Assembly: GCA_014529385.2 (NCBI GenBank)
Contig: CM043968.1
Coordinates: forward strand, 125,325,518-125,389,517
From: Adiantum capillus-veneris
Lineage: Eukaryota > Streptophyta > Polypodiopsida > Polypodiales > Pteridaceae
DNA length: 64,000 nucleotides
Direction: 5' to 3'
Shown here: in pieces, positions 34,356-46,433 of the stretch
Layout: each line of letters starts with the position of its first letter
Numbering within the stretch: the first letter of the stretch is position 1
The notes under the pieces: generated by a model
Told to the model about the DNA's origin: nothing
The model's database searches: none
Seen by the model: the letters and a program-made list of their open reading frames with translations, nothing else
Made by a program: the position numbers and the translations under genes

Positions 34356-37238
34356 TCAGTCCTGAAACGAAAATCCTGGAAGCAAACGAAAATCCCTGTC
34401 TCGTTTCGTCTTCCAGGATTTTCGTTGGGTTCTCACGGATAAACTCTCATTTTCTGTGGGTATAGGCAACTCTACCCTTTCCTCCACGGACTCGTTTTTC
34501 CTTAAGTCCTTGGCTTGGGCTCTGGTTATCGCATTGATTTGGATCATGGGATCGGTTTCTGATCCGCTGCTTGCACTTGGTATCACCCCCACAATATTCA
34601 TAGTCGCTTTTCCCTTGTTGTCCGGATTCTTTGGGCAATCTGGCAATATGTGATTGACACCAGTCACAAAACCCAAAAATTTTCACTATTTCGCCTTTGA
34701 AAGGACAGTTATGCTCCCAATGATCCGTACTTCCACAGCTATAGCACTGTCCAATTGGTGTTTGATTTTGAGGAGGTGGTCCCATAGGTTGTCTTGCTCT
34801 ATTAGGATATCCTCTTGGTTTGTAATTCTGGTTCGCGATGAACATTAACGTTCTTTCATCTACCAAATATTGATCTCTCGAAGGTTGTGCTACATATGAT
34901 GGTGGTGCCATACCCTTGTTATTTCCCCACGGTTGATAGGCTTCGTCTGCGTATATTTGTGATTCAGGTTCTCTTGCGTAAGGCTCATTCGGTTCCTCGT
35001 AATAAGAAACTTGAAGTGTACTATTTGTTCCTGGTGATGCTTCACAAGGTTGAGCATACCTAATCATGGCCCTATTTTCCTGTGGTAATGGAGGTTGTTG
35101 ACCCAACACAGGTTGAGGTCTGTCTGCTCCTGCTACCAGATTCATATTTGGTCCAACTTGATATCTTGGAGGAGGTGGTTGGGATGGTCCTGCTGGAGGC
35201 CCATACGGTCTTTCCCTCACATAGTTTTTGTTATAAAAACACTCTTCCGTGCTATGATTTTTCCATTTTTGTTCTATGGCACACCATTTCAGTACTCGTC
35301 CATTCGCAACTGGTACTTTTGGCTGTTGTGTGCACCACGGCGTCGGATGATCCCCCCCGCATATGTCACACTTCCTCGTCTGAGTCTGTCTCATCACCGG
35401 ATTTGATCTCATATGTTGCTGCATTCTCTTCATGACCTCCTCTATCAATTGATCAGTTGTCGGCATCAAGGATGCCTGAGCATCTTTCTTGGTAGAGGGT
35501 TCGCTTTTAATCGATGAAGAGCCACTGGTTACTGAATCAGTATCCTCTGACACTTCCCCATATGCTTTGCAATTATCGACAAGATATAACGCTTCCCTTG
35601 TAACCTATTGAAATGTACTACAGGCCTTCAAGTGAAGGTCCGTTTTCAAGGTTTCATTTCTAAGTCCTTCAACGAAGAGCACAGACAATCTCTCGTCCTG
35701 CGGTAATTCCCTCCTCGGGCACCGCTCAATGTATTGCTTGAATCTCAAGGTTGCTTCCTTCACTTTTTCATTCTCCCTTTGTTTAAAAGCATATATCTGC
35801 GATACAGTATTATGCTTTATACCTTGTTTTGAGAATTCTTCCGCGAACTCGTGCAATACATGTTCAATATTCGGACAAGTTTCAGGGTTTAAAGGTTGAA
35901 ACCATGTTAAGGCCGTCCCTTCCAAGGTCATCCCGAATCCCTCGTATTGAGTATGGAAATCAGTGATCTGTTCTGCTCTTAAGACTTGCTTGAAGAGCGA
36001 TACATGGGCATATGGATCCCCCGATCCGCTATACTTCTTCGGCATGCACTTCGCTACTTGGGATGGCCTGATCCGTCTATGGTCTACGGTCAATCTCATT
36101 GCTCCCGTGTCTCAACTTAATCGTTCTCGTGCATCATGGAGGTCGTAGGTTGCTCTCGTTGGCTCCCCCGCCCCAAATCTACTACTAGGAGGTAAATGTG
36201 ATGGGGCGGCTGTAAATGTCGAACCTACAGCCGTATGTGTAGAGATAGGAACTACACTACCTCGATTCATAGCCATTGATTCTCTGGAATGTAATATTCC
36301 CATGGGGCTTGGCATTGAATAATGAGGTCGACTAAAAGAATCAGCTACATGAGTCCTCCCTCCACCCGTGGTCAACGGTTCTGGCATGACAATTGTAGGT
36401 GCTAATCTTAGTGGGCTTGTAGTGACATAATACTGATGAAGTGGTCCCCCAAAGTACGTATATCCTTCCAATTCTTTTTTATCAATTGTTGCATATCGTC
36501 TTCCATACTTTTCGTATGCTACAATTTTCATTTCTGCTCCCTCTGTGTAGGTGAATACATAAAGTCTTTTCCACTCATTCATCTCCCTAACGTAGGGTTC
36601 CTAGCATCTATAATAGAGATCTTGCTCTCCATTATTATACTTGTATAACCCCAAGTAGACATTATCTGTGTTGATTCTCAACGTTTCATTTTCTCACCTT
36701 AATCTCGCATTAGGTAAGCTCATTGTTGGTGCCTTTTCCTCATGTTCCTCGTCTATTTTGGCTTTTGTGCCCATCAATCCCCACTTGTCTACAATGTTAG
36801 GATTCAGGACTACCAAGTACATGATACCCTCGTCATCTAGGTACCTGTCTCCGCTATAGCTCACAGGCACTAAGTCCCTGAACTCACTTGGTCTATCTTC
36901 TATTTTCACACAGTAGCGGTCCATACCATCTTTGTATATTTTTGGCACCTTTCTTGTTGTCATATTGATACTTGATGAACAATAGCTTTAGTGTGGCCAA
37001 GGGGTATGATGGTCTTGCTGCCATGTTTTCTCTTCCGTTTAGTTTTATTTGTCCCAAGTGTTCTGTGAAATACTCGGAAGATCCCTTTGAAGAAGTATCG
37101 GAGATGCCTTCTTCGAGGATCGGCTCTAACGGTCGTACTATCCCTTTGGTTTACACTCTCTTCAGTTGATGCAACACTTGTTTGATCCGCTAAATTTAGG
37201 CGTCTGGTGTTGATTTGTTTTCCCGATCTCAAAAACAT
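34356..37238 (-). pseudogene. Element F gag
   Basis: Starts MFLRSGKQINTRR at 37238. A 4-base ATGA overlap at 36960-36963 marks a frame change. The core segment LYVFTYTEGAEMK (36112-36582) and capsid-like domain (35605-36099, YSGSGDPYAHVSLFK, GMTLEGTALTWF) match the gag of element C. The C-terminal part (34447-35553) has zinc-binding clusters CDICGGDHPTPWC, WCAIEQKWKNHSTEEC and CYSCGSTDHWEHNC with Pro/Gln-rich spacers. Several stops. Gag would form the particle. Confidence 0.8.
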
Positions 37239-38779
37239 GAAGAAAGTGGGATTTACTAACTGAATCCAAACCTCTTACCTGGAGATGGAAACATCTTCCA
37301 ATTCCTGCGACTGCATGGGTTGTTACTTGATCGGTCTCTGCAAATGAATACACTAGATGGCTATGAGATCACTGTATCATTCCAACTATCAGCAGATTCA
37401 ACACTTCAAAATGATGTCAACACAATTTTGCTTGCAGATTATTGACAGTATGTCTAATTTGAGTTTTGACAACTCCTGGTATCTTAAATAGTCTAGGTCT
37501 ATGAACAGGTCAAAAATGAGCTAGATCTAGGCCAGAGGTATACCGATCGTGATCGTAGTTCTGGGTCCAAATTAGATGAAACTTCACCAGCTTGTTCACT
37601 AGGCTATTTTAAGACTACCTGCCAGACATTTTTGTATTTGGACTCAAAAAAGTCAAGTTTTTACCATTTCTTGGTTGGAAGTGTCAGTTTTCCCAAATTT
37701 ATCAGTTTGACAGGATTTTGATGTTTGATTTGGGATTTGAGAGATACCTAGGGTTGTCTTGTGTACAGGCTATCCCTCTGTATGGTTCTTCCCAGTTTTG
37801 ATGTGTTTTGTCTACTGAAAGTCAATTTCTAATCCAGTTTAGCAATTTTTGACTTGGATCTGTATTCAGATGGTTTGACAGGTATTTTGAGGTTTCTGGC
37901 TCTAGGTCCTTTAGACTTTTATGTTTGTATACACTTGAGGATCCCACAGATGAAATCTGGTCCAAATCTGGTACTTAGGTACACCGATCGCGATCGTACT
38001 TCTGAGCCCAAATCAGAACAAATTTGGCATGCTTGTAGACACTGATGTTTTAAGGCTATCCCCAAAGTCTTTTTGCATTTGGATCACCAAAAGCCAAGAT
38101 TTTGCACTTTCTGGGTCTGTCAGGCTGGTTTTACCCAAGTGGCCTGATTTCCTTGATTTTTGATGTTTTTGGGTGTGGTTGCTTTAGACAAAGTTGTTTA
38201 TAATCTTATCAGGAAGGCACGTGTCAAATCTTGTACAATTCTGACACTGAGGTACACCGATCACGATCGTAGTACCTGGGCCAAATCTGATAAAATTTTG
38301 TCTGCTCCCTCTGACAAGTGTTTCCTAGTGTTTTGTGCTACCACTTTGTGATTTGAATCAATATCAATCCTGTTTGGTCAGATTTTCAGAATTCCAGAGT
38401 CTTATGGCTTTTTTTGCCAAAGTTATGGTTTTTCTGGTTTTTTGGCTCTGACTTTTGCCCCAAATCTGACTGGAATGTGATTTACTTATCCTACTCTTAA
38501 GTACAAAAATGAAAGAACATAAGAAAATAAATCAAACAAAACAAACACGACGGATTTCGGGTGAGATTTCAGTACTCAATCGAATTAGAGAAATTGAAGA
38601 GCAGAAATGCTTTAACACACTCACTCACAGCTCCCTAAATCTCCTAAGAGAGGATCTAGCCAGTCTAGTGGCTCTAAACCCTTGTCTAGCAGCCTAACTG
38701 AGGTGTAAAATGGATTTGTGGATTGATCTTTTTTAAGGAGTCTAACTGCGCACTCAGTCACTCATCACCTAAGGTGCAT
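37239..38779. repeat. Leader of element F with CGCG-centred palindromes
   Basis: 1.5 kb between the primer site and gag without a supported ORF. Palindrome cores CGATCGTGATCG (37544-37555), CGATCGCGATCG (37985-37996) and CGATCACGATCG (38258-38269), each preceded by a GGTA(T/C)AC-like arm and followed by TAGT/TACT. Another core lies inside the LTR at 39129-39140. Confidence 0.82.
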
Positions 38780-38797
38780 TCCCCGACAACGGCGCCA
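38780..38797 (-). other. Primer-binding site of element F (tRNA-Asp)
   Basis: TGGCGCCGTTGTCGGGGA on the minus strand, one base from the LTR end. It complements the 3' end of plant tRNA-Asp(GUC) with one mismatch. tRNA-Asp priming is known for Tat/Athila-type plant elements. Confidence 0.88.
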
Positions 38798-38798
38798 A

Positions 38799-39707
38799 TG
38801 TTTGCGGGTCGCCCGACGGACGTCCATAGCATAGCTCTCAAGCATCAATATATTTATCAATACAGGGAAAGCGACTCGGTTGAGGCATGGAAACTCACTA
38901 GGGTGTCAATCCTAATGAAGTGAACTCGAAGAGATGCAACTACTAACCCTACAACAAATCAAACGCATTACCGCCAAGTAATCTGCCTATGTCCTCCTAC
39001 ACCGTTCTTCAGTCATCACGCCCGTTTACCATGCAAATCATATCGGAATTGCACGAAACTTGAAGGGAAGCTACAGGGGATTATCAAGAACATATCTATC
39101 ACTGTCACAGCATTCTGGAGAGGCACAACGATCGCGATCGTTCGTCCCAAAGTTAGTAAAAACAGCAAACAGGTGATCCTAATGGGTCGTTGTAGGGTCT
39201 CTAAAGCCCCTCCAAGGGTCAAAACAACATAAAACACGCATATAGACAGTCAAAACAGCGATTTAAGGCCTCAAACTCGTAGTTGAAAACCTACACCTAA
39301 TCTTGAATGATTACACTTGAATGGAAGATCAAGATGAGAGGAACACAATGCAATAAACAAATCTGAATTTGGATTATCGTAGCCGCAATGGCGAAGATTA
39401 CAAGTTTGAACAAGAAGGAGCTCTCAAACGTACGTTGTCTTCTCAGTTCTCCATTAAAAATATTATCTTCAAACTTACAAAAAATGACCTTTATAGATTA
39501 GGTCTTTACAAATGGCTTGTCCGGCCATAAGCTCATAAACATCTGACTGGCTCTCTAATATACAATTTCTCCCATAAGAATAATCATACATCCTTTGACA
39601 AATTCTCGGCTTAGAGATGCTTCCTTACAAAAGAATTTTACAATGGTTTCTAAAAAAAATATGATCCTTCTCTGGAAACGGCCGCTTGTTGCTTCGTCCG
39701 CCCAACA
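38799..39707 (-). repeat. 5' LTR of element F
   Basis: 909 bases, TGTTGGG...CAAACA on the minus strand, adjoining the primer site. Its first 220 bases match the stub at 22187-22403. It contains one CGATCGCGATCG palindrome at 39129-39140. Confidence 0.85.
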
Positions 39708-39964
39708 ACCTAATTATTTGCACTCCCCCTAGAGAGTCAAGGAAATAGGATATTGTAGAGATTGGGGGAAAACCTTAAGGCTAAACCCCTATCCTCGTCG
39801 TCGAGATAAACAAAGTCATCATCCATGAGACCATATGTGCCATCCGTGTAGTCATGTAAATCTTCTTCTTCATCATAGGTACCCATGTTTACTAAGCAGG
39901 TCACTAGATGCCTATAGTCATCTTGGTCAAAGGGTAAGCTTGTGCAATGGGAGCAATGCTCTCT

Positions 39965-40122
39965 GGATTAGATGTGGTCAAGAGACGTATCAACCATTCT
40001 AACTCCTCGAAATTCCTCTCACATGCTAGCGTACCTACCAAATGGATTAGATGTGGTCAAGAGACGTATCAACCATTCTAACTCCTCGAAATTCCTCTCA
40101 CATGCTAGCGTACCTACCAAAT
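39965..40122. repeat. Exact or near-exact 79-bp tandem duplication
   Basis: 39965-40043 and 40044-40122 are the same 79 bases, starting GGATTAGATGTGGTC and ending CTACCAAAT/AT. Lies in the probable D LTR. Near-identity implies a recent event or an assembly artefact. Confidence 0.9.
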
Positions 40123-40363
40123 CCCATTCACATGCAAGCACCGGAAAGACCATTTGAAACATTTGTGAAAAGTAACGAGGGTACCTCTCACCCAAGGCAG
40201 GAGTGGATGACTCGAGCGTACTAACCATATCTGTACATGAAAATAGATGATGGTTAGAGTGTAAATATTACAAGGGTCGTGTTCTTGTGCATAATGTGTT
40301 TTCATAATTTTTTGTTATGGCTCTTGCTCTTTTACTTTTTTATCTTGTTTTTTGAGTATAAGG

Positions 40364-40374
40364 CTTTATATATA
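40364..40374 (-). promoter_or_regulatory. TATA box candidate in the D LTR
   Basis: TATATATAAAG on the minus strand, about 80 bases after the LTR start. Position suits an LTR promoter, though the U3 would be short. Confidence 0.4.
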
Positions 40375-40453
40375 CATTCCCTAAGATTGGAGATTGAGAT
40401 GTCAGGGAGGAAGGTTGAGAGGGAAGCAAGTGAATGATGGATGTAAGCAAACA

Positions 40454-40467
40454 CTCCCCCCTTCCTT
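40454..40467 (-). other. Polypurine tract of element D
   Basis: AAGGAAGGGGGGAG followed by the LTR start TG. Same 14 bases as both tracts in element F. Confidence 0.85.
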
Positions 40468-40795
40468 GGGTAGATCATACCTTTTGGAATGATGTCATCA
40501 CCCTTTGAAACCAGTTGTTCCAAGTTGTTAGAGGTGAAGGCTTTAACCAATAGTTTTCGATCGCCCTATGCGTTTCATCTAGTTGCAAGGGTGGTAAGGT
40601 ACTCTCCCATGATTTTATTTGCAGCATTGTTGTAGGTGGTGAACTTACAACGGGAGGTGCAAACTCTTTCTTGCTTGTATGGATATGTACAATGGTAGGT
40701 GGAGGTTGTGTTGAAGCTTCTATTTCTGTATAGGAACTACACGAAGAGCAAGAAGCTTCATTTGATTGCGATGTTCCTGAGCTAGGTGGAACAAA

Positions 40796-41723
40796 TCATT
40801 CTTTCTTTGGTACCCAAACTAGATCTGGAGCAGGTGTATAGCATTCAGTGATTTCTTCCTTTCCGCGATCTTCAATTTGTTTTGGAGCCACAGGATTGAG
40901 CTCACATGGGCCCGGTGACAAGTAAGAGCACAATTTACGTTTTGGCACCCAAATTTGATCATTTCCTTCATAGCAGCCTTGGGCTTCCAATAGTTTTTTA
41001 GGAATCCAACGCAACATTTCTTTACATTTCTTGGGGCGAATGGGACGTCTCTTACCAGGCTCCTATCTTTTAGCATTGGCTATGGTTGCTAAAGAAGCTT
41101 TAGGGACCCACTTGTATGTTTTCTTTGTTACATTAGTATGGGTCTTGTGTGTCTCAAGATTTATTTCAACTACATCAATTGAAGCTCTAGAGAGTTGGCT
41201 ATGGGGACATATGGTTCAACCTCTTGGACATGCAATGTTTTGGGTCTTATTTATTTAAAAGGAAATATCTCAGGGACTATAGCTTGAGTGGCAGGGCTAA
41301 GTGTTGGTTTATGTGTTGTGACACCCCCTGTCTCCCAATCAATAGTGCATTTGGTGGCTATCATCCACGTGCGTCCTAGGTTTATATTACCCTCCATAGT
41401 TCCAACAGGCATGACCAAAAAGTCTTGAGCTACAACCCCATTTTCATAACTGACATAAGTGTGCCAGATTCCAAAAACCGTATTTTTTTCTTGTTGACAC
41501 CCTTGACTTGGATAATACTCTCAGATAGAGATGGCTTCCCTAACTGACACCACACCCCATATGATAGCAGATTATATTTAGCACCCGTGTCCAATAAGGC
41601 ATTATATAGCACTTTTCTATAGGTGTTGTTTAGCTCAATAGGGTATCGTAGAGGTGTGTCAGAGTCCAACCAATCCTCGCCGATTTCAACGTGGAATGCA
41701 TGTGTGACTCCAAGGTTAGCCTC
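40796..41723 (-). pseudogene. Element D second retropepsin plus W[VI]PK tail
   Basis: In the integrase frame after TGA (41724-41726). Segments: THAFHVEIGEDWL, active site ALLDTGAKYNLLS (about 41580), a frameshift at about 41435, then FLVMPVGTMEGN and the closing NLGRTWMIATKC (about 41360). The tail holds four tryptophan motifs: YKWVPKASL (about 41095), RWIPKKLL (about 41000), IWVPKRKL (about 40950) and VWVPKKE just before the TGA at 40796. Domain order and the TYKWVPK word match element F. Retropepsins normally precede RT, and this element already has one at 45483-46421. Broken by at least two frameshifts. Confidence 0.7.
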
Positions 41724-43338
41724 TCATTTTTGTCTTATGCATTTTTGTCGCTCCTTAGCCTCAGCTTGAGCTTGTATCTTCTTCAATTCTATTTGTGCCT
41801 TGGCTGCCTTTTTGGTATGGATGGCATGTAGCTCCTCTTGGCTTAAAGGATCATAGTATCTTTTAAATTTGCTCCCATTGAGGAATCCAATGGTTTCAAC
41901 TCCATCAAGAGTCTCCTCACGAATGGTTCCTTGTGGGGTGATCTCACATACTCTATATGGTCCTTTTCCCGCATATTTCAACTTTTTCTTTTCGTTACGT
42001 ACTCCGTACATAAGGACTTTATCACCAACATTGATATCTTTGTTCTTTAGATGACGGTCAAACCATTTCTTTTTCCTATCTTTCTCCATAGGTGCATTTT
42101 TGCACAGCTAATTGCCTCTCTTTATATAGCCTTTCAAGGATATATAATCGTTCAACTAAGGGGTTACCATCCCAACCTTCTTGAGAAGCTACTCAAAGAC
42201 TAGGAACGACAAACTCCCATATAACCGCTTCTTGGCCATACACCATCTTAAACGGTGTGCAGTTAATGGCAACTTTGTACGCGGTACGATAAGCCCATAG
42301 AGCTGATGTAAGCTTTAAATCCCAATCTGTGCGATGAGCTTCCACCGTTTTGGTCAAGATAGATATTAAGGTCTTGTTGGTGCTCTCAGCTTGGCCATTT
42401 GCTTGTGGATAATAAGGTGTGGACTTATGGTGAGCTATCATAAAGTTGGTAGTGAGTTCTTTTATTACTCCATTTATAAAATGAGTACCATTGTCACTCA
42501 CAATCTCAAAGGGACAACCAAATCTTGTAATAATGTTCTCAAAGATAAACTTAGCAGTTGACCTTACATCAGCCTTATGTGTTGCCCTGGCTTCCACCCA
42601 CTTTGTCACATAGTCAGTGGCAACGATAATATATCGAGATTGAGTGCTACAAGCTGTCGGACTAATTGGGCCTACAAAGTCCAAACACCATTTTTCAAAG
42701 GGTTGAGTCACTTTAACAGGATGTAAGGGCATCCTATCCTTTTGTTGTGTGATCTTGTAACGTTGGCATTCGTCACATCCTTTTGCAAAAAGTGATGCAT
42801 CCTTAAATAAGGTTGGCCACCAATAACCTGATTGCAACACCTTTCTAGCTATTAGTTCCCCTGAGAAATGTCCTCCGACTATACCCATATGGGCTTCTTG
42901 TAGTATGTATAAATATTCATCCTCACGGGCACAACGTCTAAGAATATCAGCCTTTCCTAGCCAGTAGAGAGTTCCTGCAATGAGAGAGTAAGGTTCACAT
43001 TCTTTTAATAGTTTTCGAGCTATATCTTTACGAAGCTCTTTGGGGGGAAAACCATTAACTAGAAAGTCCACAATCTTCTCACTCCATTCAGGTATGGTTT
43101 TGACTAGGAATAGAGAAGTATCGGGCAACTCATCATCGACTCCAGTAGGGGCTTCACCATTGGGTATACGAGACAAATGATCTGCCATGACATGTCTTTT
43201 ACCAGGTCTCACCACAAAGGTAAAATCAAAGTCAAGGAGAATTAACAACCATCGTGTAATTCTTCCCATGGAACAAGGTTTATTTACTAGATACAACAAG
43301 GCTTGATGATCAACATAGAACACAAACTTGTTGGCCAT
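41724..43338 (-). pseudogene. Element D RNase H end and integrase
   Basis: 42193-43338 is one 381-residue frame: FYVDHQALLYLVNKP, the linker, one H-H-C-C module (AHMGIVGGHFSG ... CDECQ), catalytic core CLDFVGPISP, ATDYVTKWVEA, EIVSDNGTHFIN and PYYPQANGQAESTN (D-D-E residues present), and LWAYRTAYK. The C-terminal domain is in another frame at 41724-42089 (NKDINVGDKVLMYG) and ends CIRQK, TGA. Only one zinc module, unlike element F. Confidence 0.87.
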
Positions 43339-44718
43339 AAGGTAGTAGCAAATTTCTTCATTGCATAAACCATACCTAAAACTTCTCGCTCTGTAGTGGT
43401 GTAGTTTCTCTCGGCATCATTCAATTGACGACTTGCAAAGCTAATGGGGTAGTCCAGTTTATGCTCTCGTTCACATGAAAATTTACATTCCAATCGGGCA
43501 CTCGTAGAATAAGATCACTAGTCAAGGTCTTTTTCAATGACTCATAAGCATAGTCACACTCCGCAGTCCATTGGAACTCAATAAGAAGCTTGTACAAAGG
43601 ACGAGCTATCTCGGCAAAGTTTAAAATAAACCGTCGGTAATAACCAACATGGCCCATGAACCTTTGAACTCCTTTATAATTTGTAGGTGGTGGCACTTCA
43701 GCAATGGCTTTAATTTTGCTCTCATCTGTGGAAATCCCATTTTTGGACACTATATGCCCTAAATTGACTCCATGCTTAACCCAAAATTGGCATTTGAAAG
43801 GGTTTAAGGAGATGCGATACAATCTACACTTCTCAAACACTTTTCGTATGCATGATAGATGTTCTTTCCAAGAGGAATAAACACAAAGGTCATCTAAAAA
43901 AGCTTCACAAAACTCCCTCAAATATTCTCTAAAAGCAGTGTTTATTAATCTTTGAAAGGTAGCAGGGGCATTGGTTAAACCAAAAGCCATAACACGAAAT
44001 GCCAACACTCCAAATTCGGTTATAAAGGTTGTTTTAGCTTGGTCCTCCAACGCAATTGTGATTTGATTGTAGCCAGAGTAACCATCTAAAAAGCTATAAG
44101 CGTCCTTCCCTGCAACTCTTTCAAGCACATGTTCTGAATATGGCAAGGGGTAATGGTCCCTCCAATGGTAGCATTGACCTTCTTGAGATCCACGCACACT
44201 TTGAGTTTCCCATTCTTTTTTGGCACAATCACTATTGGAGACACCCATTCTGGGTGCTCAATAGGGTATATGAATCCACATTCCACAAGCTTTTCAATCT
44301 CTTCTTGAACGATTTTTGCATATTTAGGATTCATTGGGTAGGGTCGTTGCTGAACTGGTTTAGCCATGCTATTCATGGGTATTGTGTGTTGCACCACAGA
44401 AGGTGGAACACCTTTCATATCATGATATGTCCATGCAAATATATCCCCGAATTCCTTGAGAAGTTCTTTAAGTACACACTCCTCAGTCTCTGTCAGATCT
44501 TGGGCAATGAAAACAGGTTTAGACTCTTCTTTTGGTTCTGCTAACTCTATTTCCTTAACTATCGCTAGACCGTCATAGACTCCATTGCTTGCATCAATAG
44601 GTTTTCTTTGAGCCTTTGTATACACAACCTCACATTCCTCTGTGGTATAGGATTTGAAATGTTCAGGTGTAGGGTGTAAGTCTATGGGGTCCTGCTGTTC
44701 TGTGGACTGTGATTTCAC
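43287..44718 (-). pseudogene. Element D reverse transcriptase and RNase H
   Basis: RT motifs MKGVPPSVVQHTIPM, WVSPIVIVPKKNGKL, AYSFLDGYSGYNQ, FGLTNAPATFQRL and FLDDLCVYS (catalytic Asp pair), then GHVGYYRRFILNF and the RNase H start with FASRQLNDAERNYTTTERE. Frameshifts at about 44150 and 43450. Confidence 0.87.
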
Positions 44719-44757
44719 TTCCGATTCCTTTTGTTGTTGAGCTAACTCTCGATTTTG

Positions 44758-46421
44758 TCATCTCCTTACAGTACGGCTCAACTTTGGCTTCTCTGTAGCC
44801 TCTAGTTGTGCGATGTCAATGGGTTGTGGACTACACCACATAACACTTTGAAGGTATTCACCCCAGTTATCTACCAAATTTCCATGAGCATCACATGCCC
44901 CTATATAATTAAGCCATTCTACGGTAGATTTCTTTTCATTTATTCTAGCATGCACCTTTGCTCGATATCGTCGCCTCTTATATCTCTTACTCTTCTTGTT
45001 TAATTCTCGATTATGGCCGATCTCTAGTGAAGAGTCACTAGATGAATCACTACTTGTGTCTTCTGCTCCCTTGGATAGGTTGTCATCTAGGTTACCATTG
45101 GGCCCTGAATGGTTTGTCCCCACATTTGCACTAAGATTTAACTCAGATTCTTCGTTCTCAGAGTCAATTTCAACTGATGATTCTGACCCCAAATCGTGTG
45201 GGTATAGTCTTGTGAGGCGCTACTGGTTCCAACGCCAGTCAAACTTTCATCTTGCAGATCATCAGAAGCTATATGCATTGCTTCTAGCATATTTAAGGAT
45301 ACAAGTGGTGGTATTTCATCCCCCTCAGGTGTTACCCAGATCGTCCCCCTATTTCCCCAAGTGTCTATGGTTGCTTCTAGGTGGACCCAATCCACATTGT
45401 TCGACTCAGTCATCCCAGGTAGTACATCCATATAAGGAGAATCTTCCCCAACATCAGTGTCTGCTTTACACGTGTAACAATACTACCATGGGGCCGAGTG
45501 AACTATGGTGTCACATCTATGATCAATTATAAACCTGTTTCCTAGAGGATGTGCTCGACCCGTCACAAGATCCACTCGAATGACAGAATCTTGGAACTGC
45601 AAGTAGACATGGTTTTTAGACCAGTCATGCACCATTTTTGCTTCCCTCATGAAAGGACGTCCTAAGATCATCTCCAATGCCATAGTGTGTTTGGAGAAAT
45701 CCATAACAATTAAGGTAATCCTTAGTTTATGTCCAAAGACCTTGATCTTGAGATCTTCTAGCATCCCAATAGGTTTAAGGATAGATCCATTGGCCATCTT
45801 CACTACTATGGTTGTGGTCGCAAGGTGAGGTCTTCCCATAGTTTCCCAGCAATTTTTAGTCACAATGCTAACCCCAGTGCCACCATCAAGGATTCCCTTC
45901 ACAGTTAATCCCTTAGTAGTGATTGGTATGGTCGCATTGGATTCATCACCCTCAAAGTATTGTCCCAACTTGTTAACAGGGATTTCTATAACAAGGTTCT
46001 CATCTAGGTTGGGTTGTGGATCTAAGTGTTCCTCCTCTATTGGCATCTCCCCAGCTCCATCCATCTGTGCAAATTGTGGTAGCCCAAACTTTAGTTCTCC
46101 ATTGAGTAAGGCTCGAAGAGCTGAGACTAGCTCAGGGTCTTTATATAGTTTAGACATGATGGTGGTTCTAACTTCTGAAGACATGAAATCCATCAATTTG
46201 GCAATGTTTAACGGCACCTTTTGGACCTCAGTCCTTTGATGTGGGGAAGATGGGATCTCCATTTCTTCGATAGGATCAAGTAGTCCCTCTGTAAACATTC
46301 TTTTCATCAAGAAGTGAGTACGCCCACTTTCCCATGACTTTAAGTCACTTTCTTCTTGGATGAGACTAGGTATGGCTAAGGGTCTATGGACTTGGTGAGG
46401 TTGTTGTTGCGTAGGGAACAT
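44758..46421 (-). pseudogene. Element D gag end, first retropepsin and linker
   Basis: 45483-46421 carries the region before RT. The protease active site reads GILDGGTGVSIVTK (about 45880), with DGG replacing D-S/T-G, and the closing MILGRPFMREAKM (about 45650) is intact. Downstream come acidic Ser/Glu-rich linkers (44758-45431) in shifted frames. The active-site change would be expected to weaken or abolish catalysis. Confidence 0.75.
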
Positions 46422-46433
46422 GGTGTCTGTAAT

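Larger units (their letters stand above)
22187..39707 (-). mobile_element. Giant Tat-like Ty3/Gypsy element F, about 17.5 kb
   Basis: Bounded by a 5' LTR (38799-39707) and a matching 3' LTR stub (22187-22403). Order on the minus strand: LTR, tRNA-Asp primer site, 1.5-kb leader with palindromes, gag, retropepsin 1, RT, RNase H, integrase with a doubled zinc-binding module, UGA, retropepsin 2 with tail, internal polypurine tract, 2.2-kb spacer with the same palindromes, large coiled-coil ORF, polypurine tract, 3' LTR. All ORFs are broken. It may be one element or a recombinant of an autonomous and a non-autonomous relative. Confidence 0.65.
39708..40453 (-). repeat. Probable 3' LTR of element D
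   Basis: Begins TGTTTGC on the minus strand directly after the polypurine tract. A TATATATAAAG element lies about 80 bases in. No second copy exists in the window, so length and left end are not certain. Confidence 0.55.
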
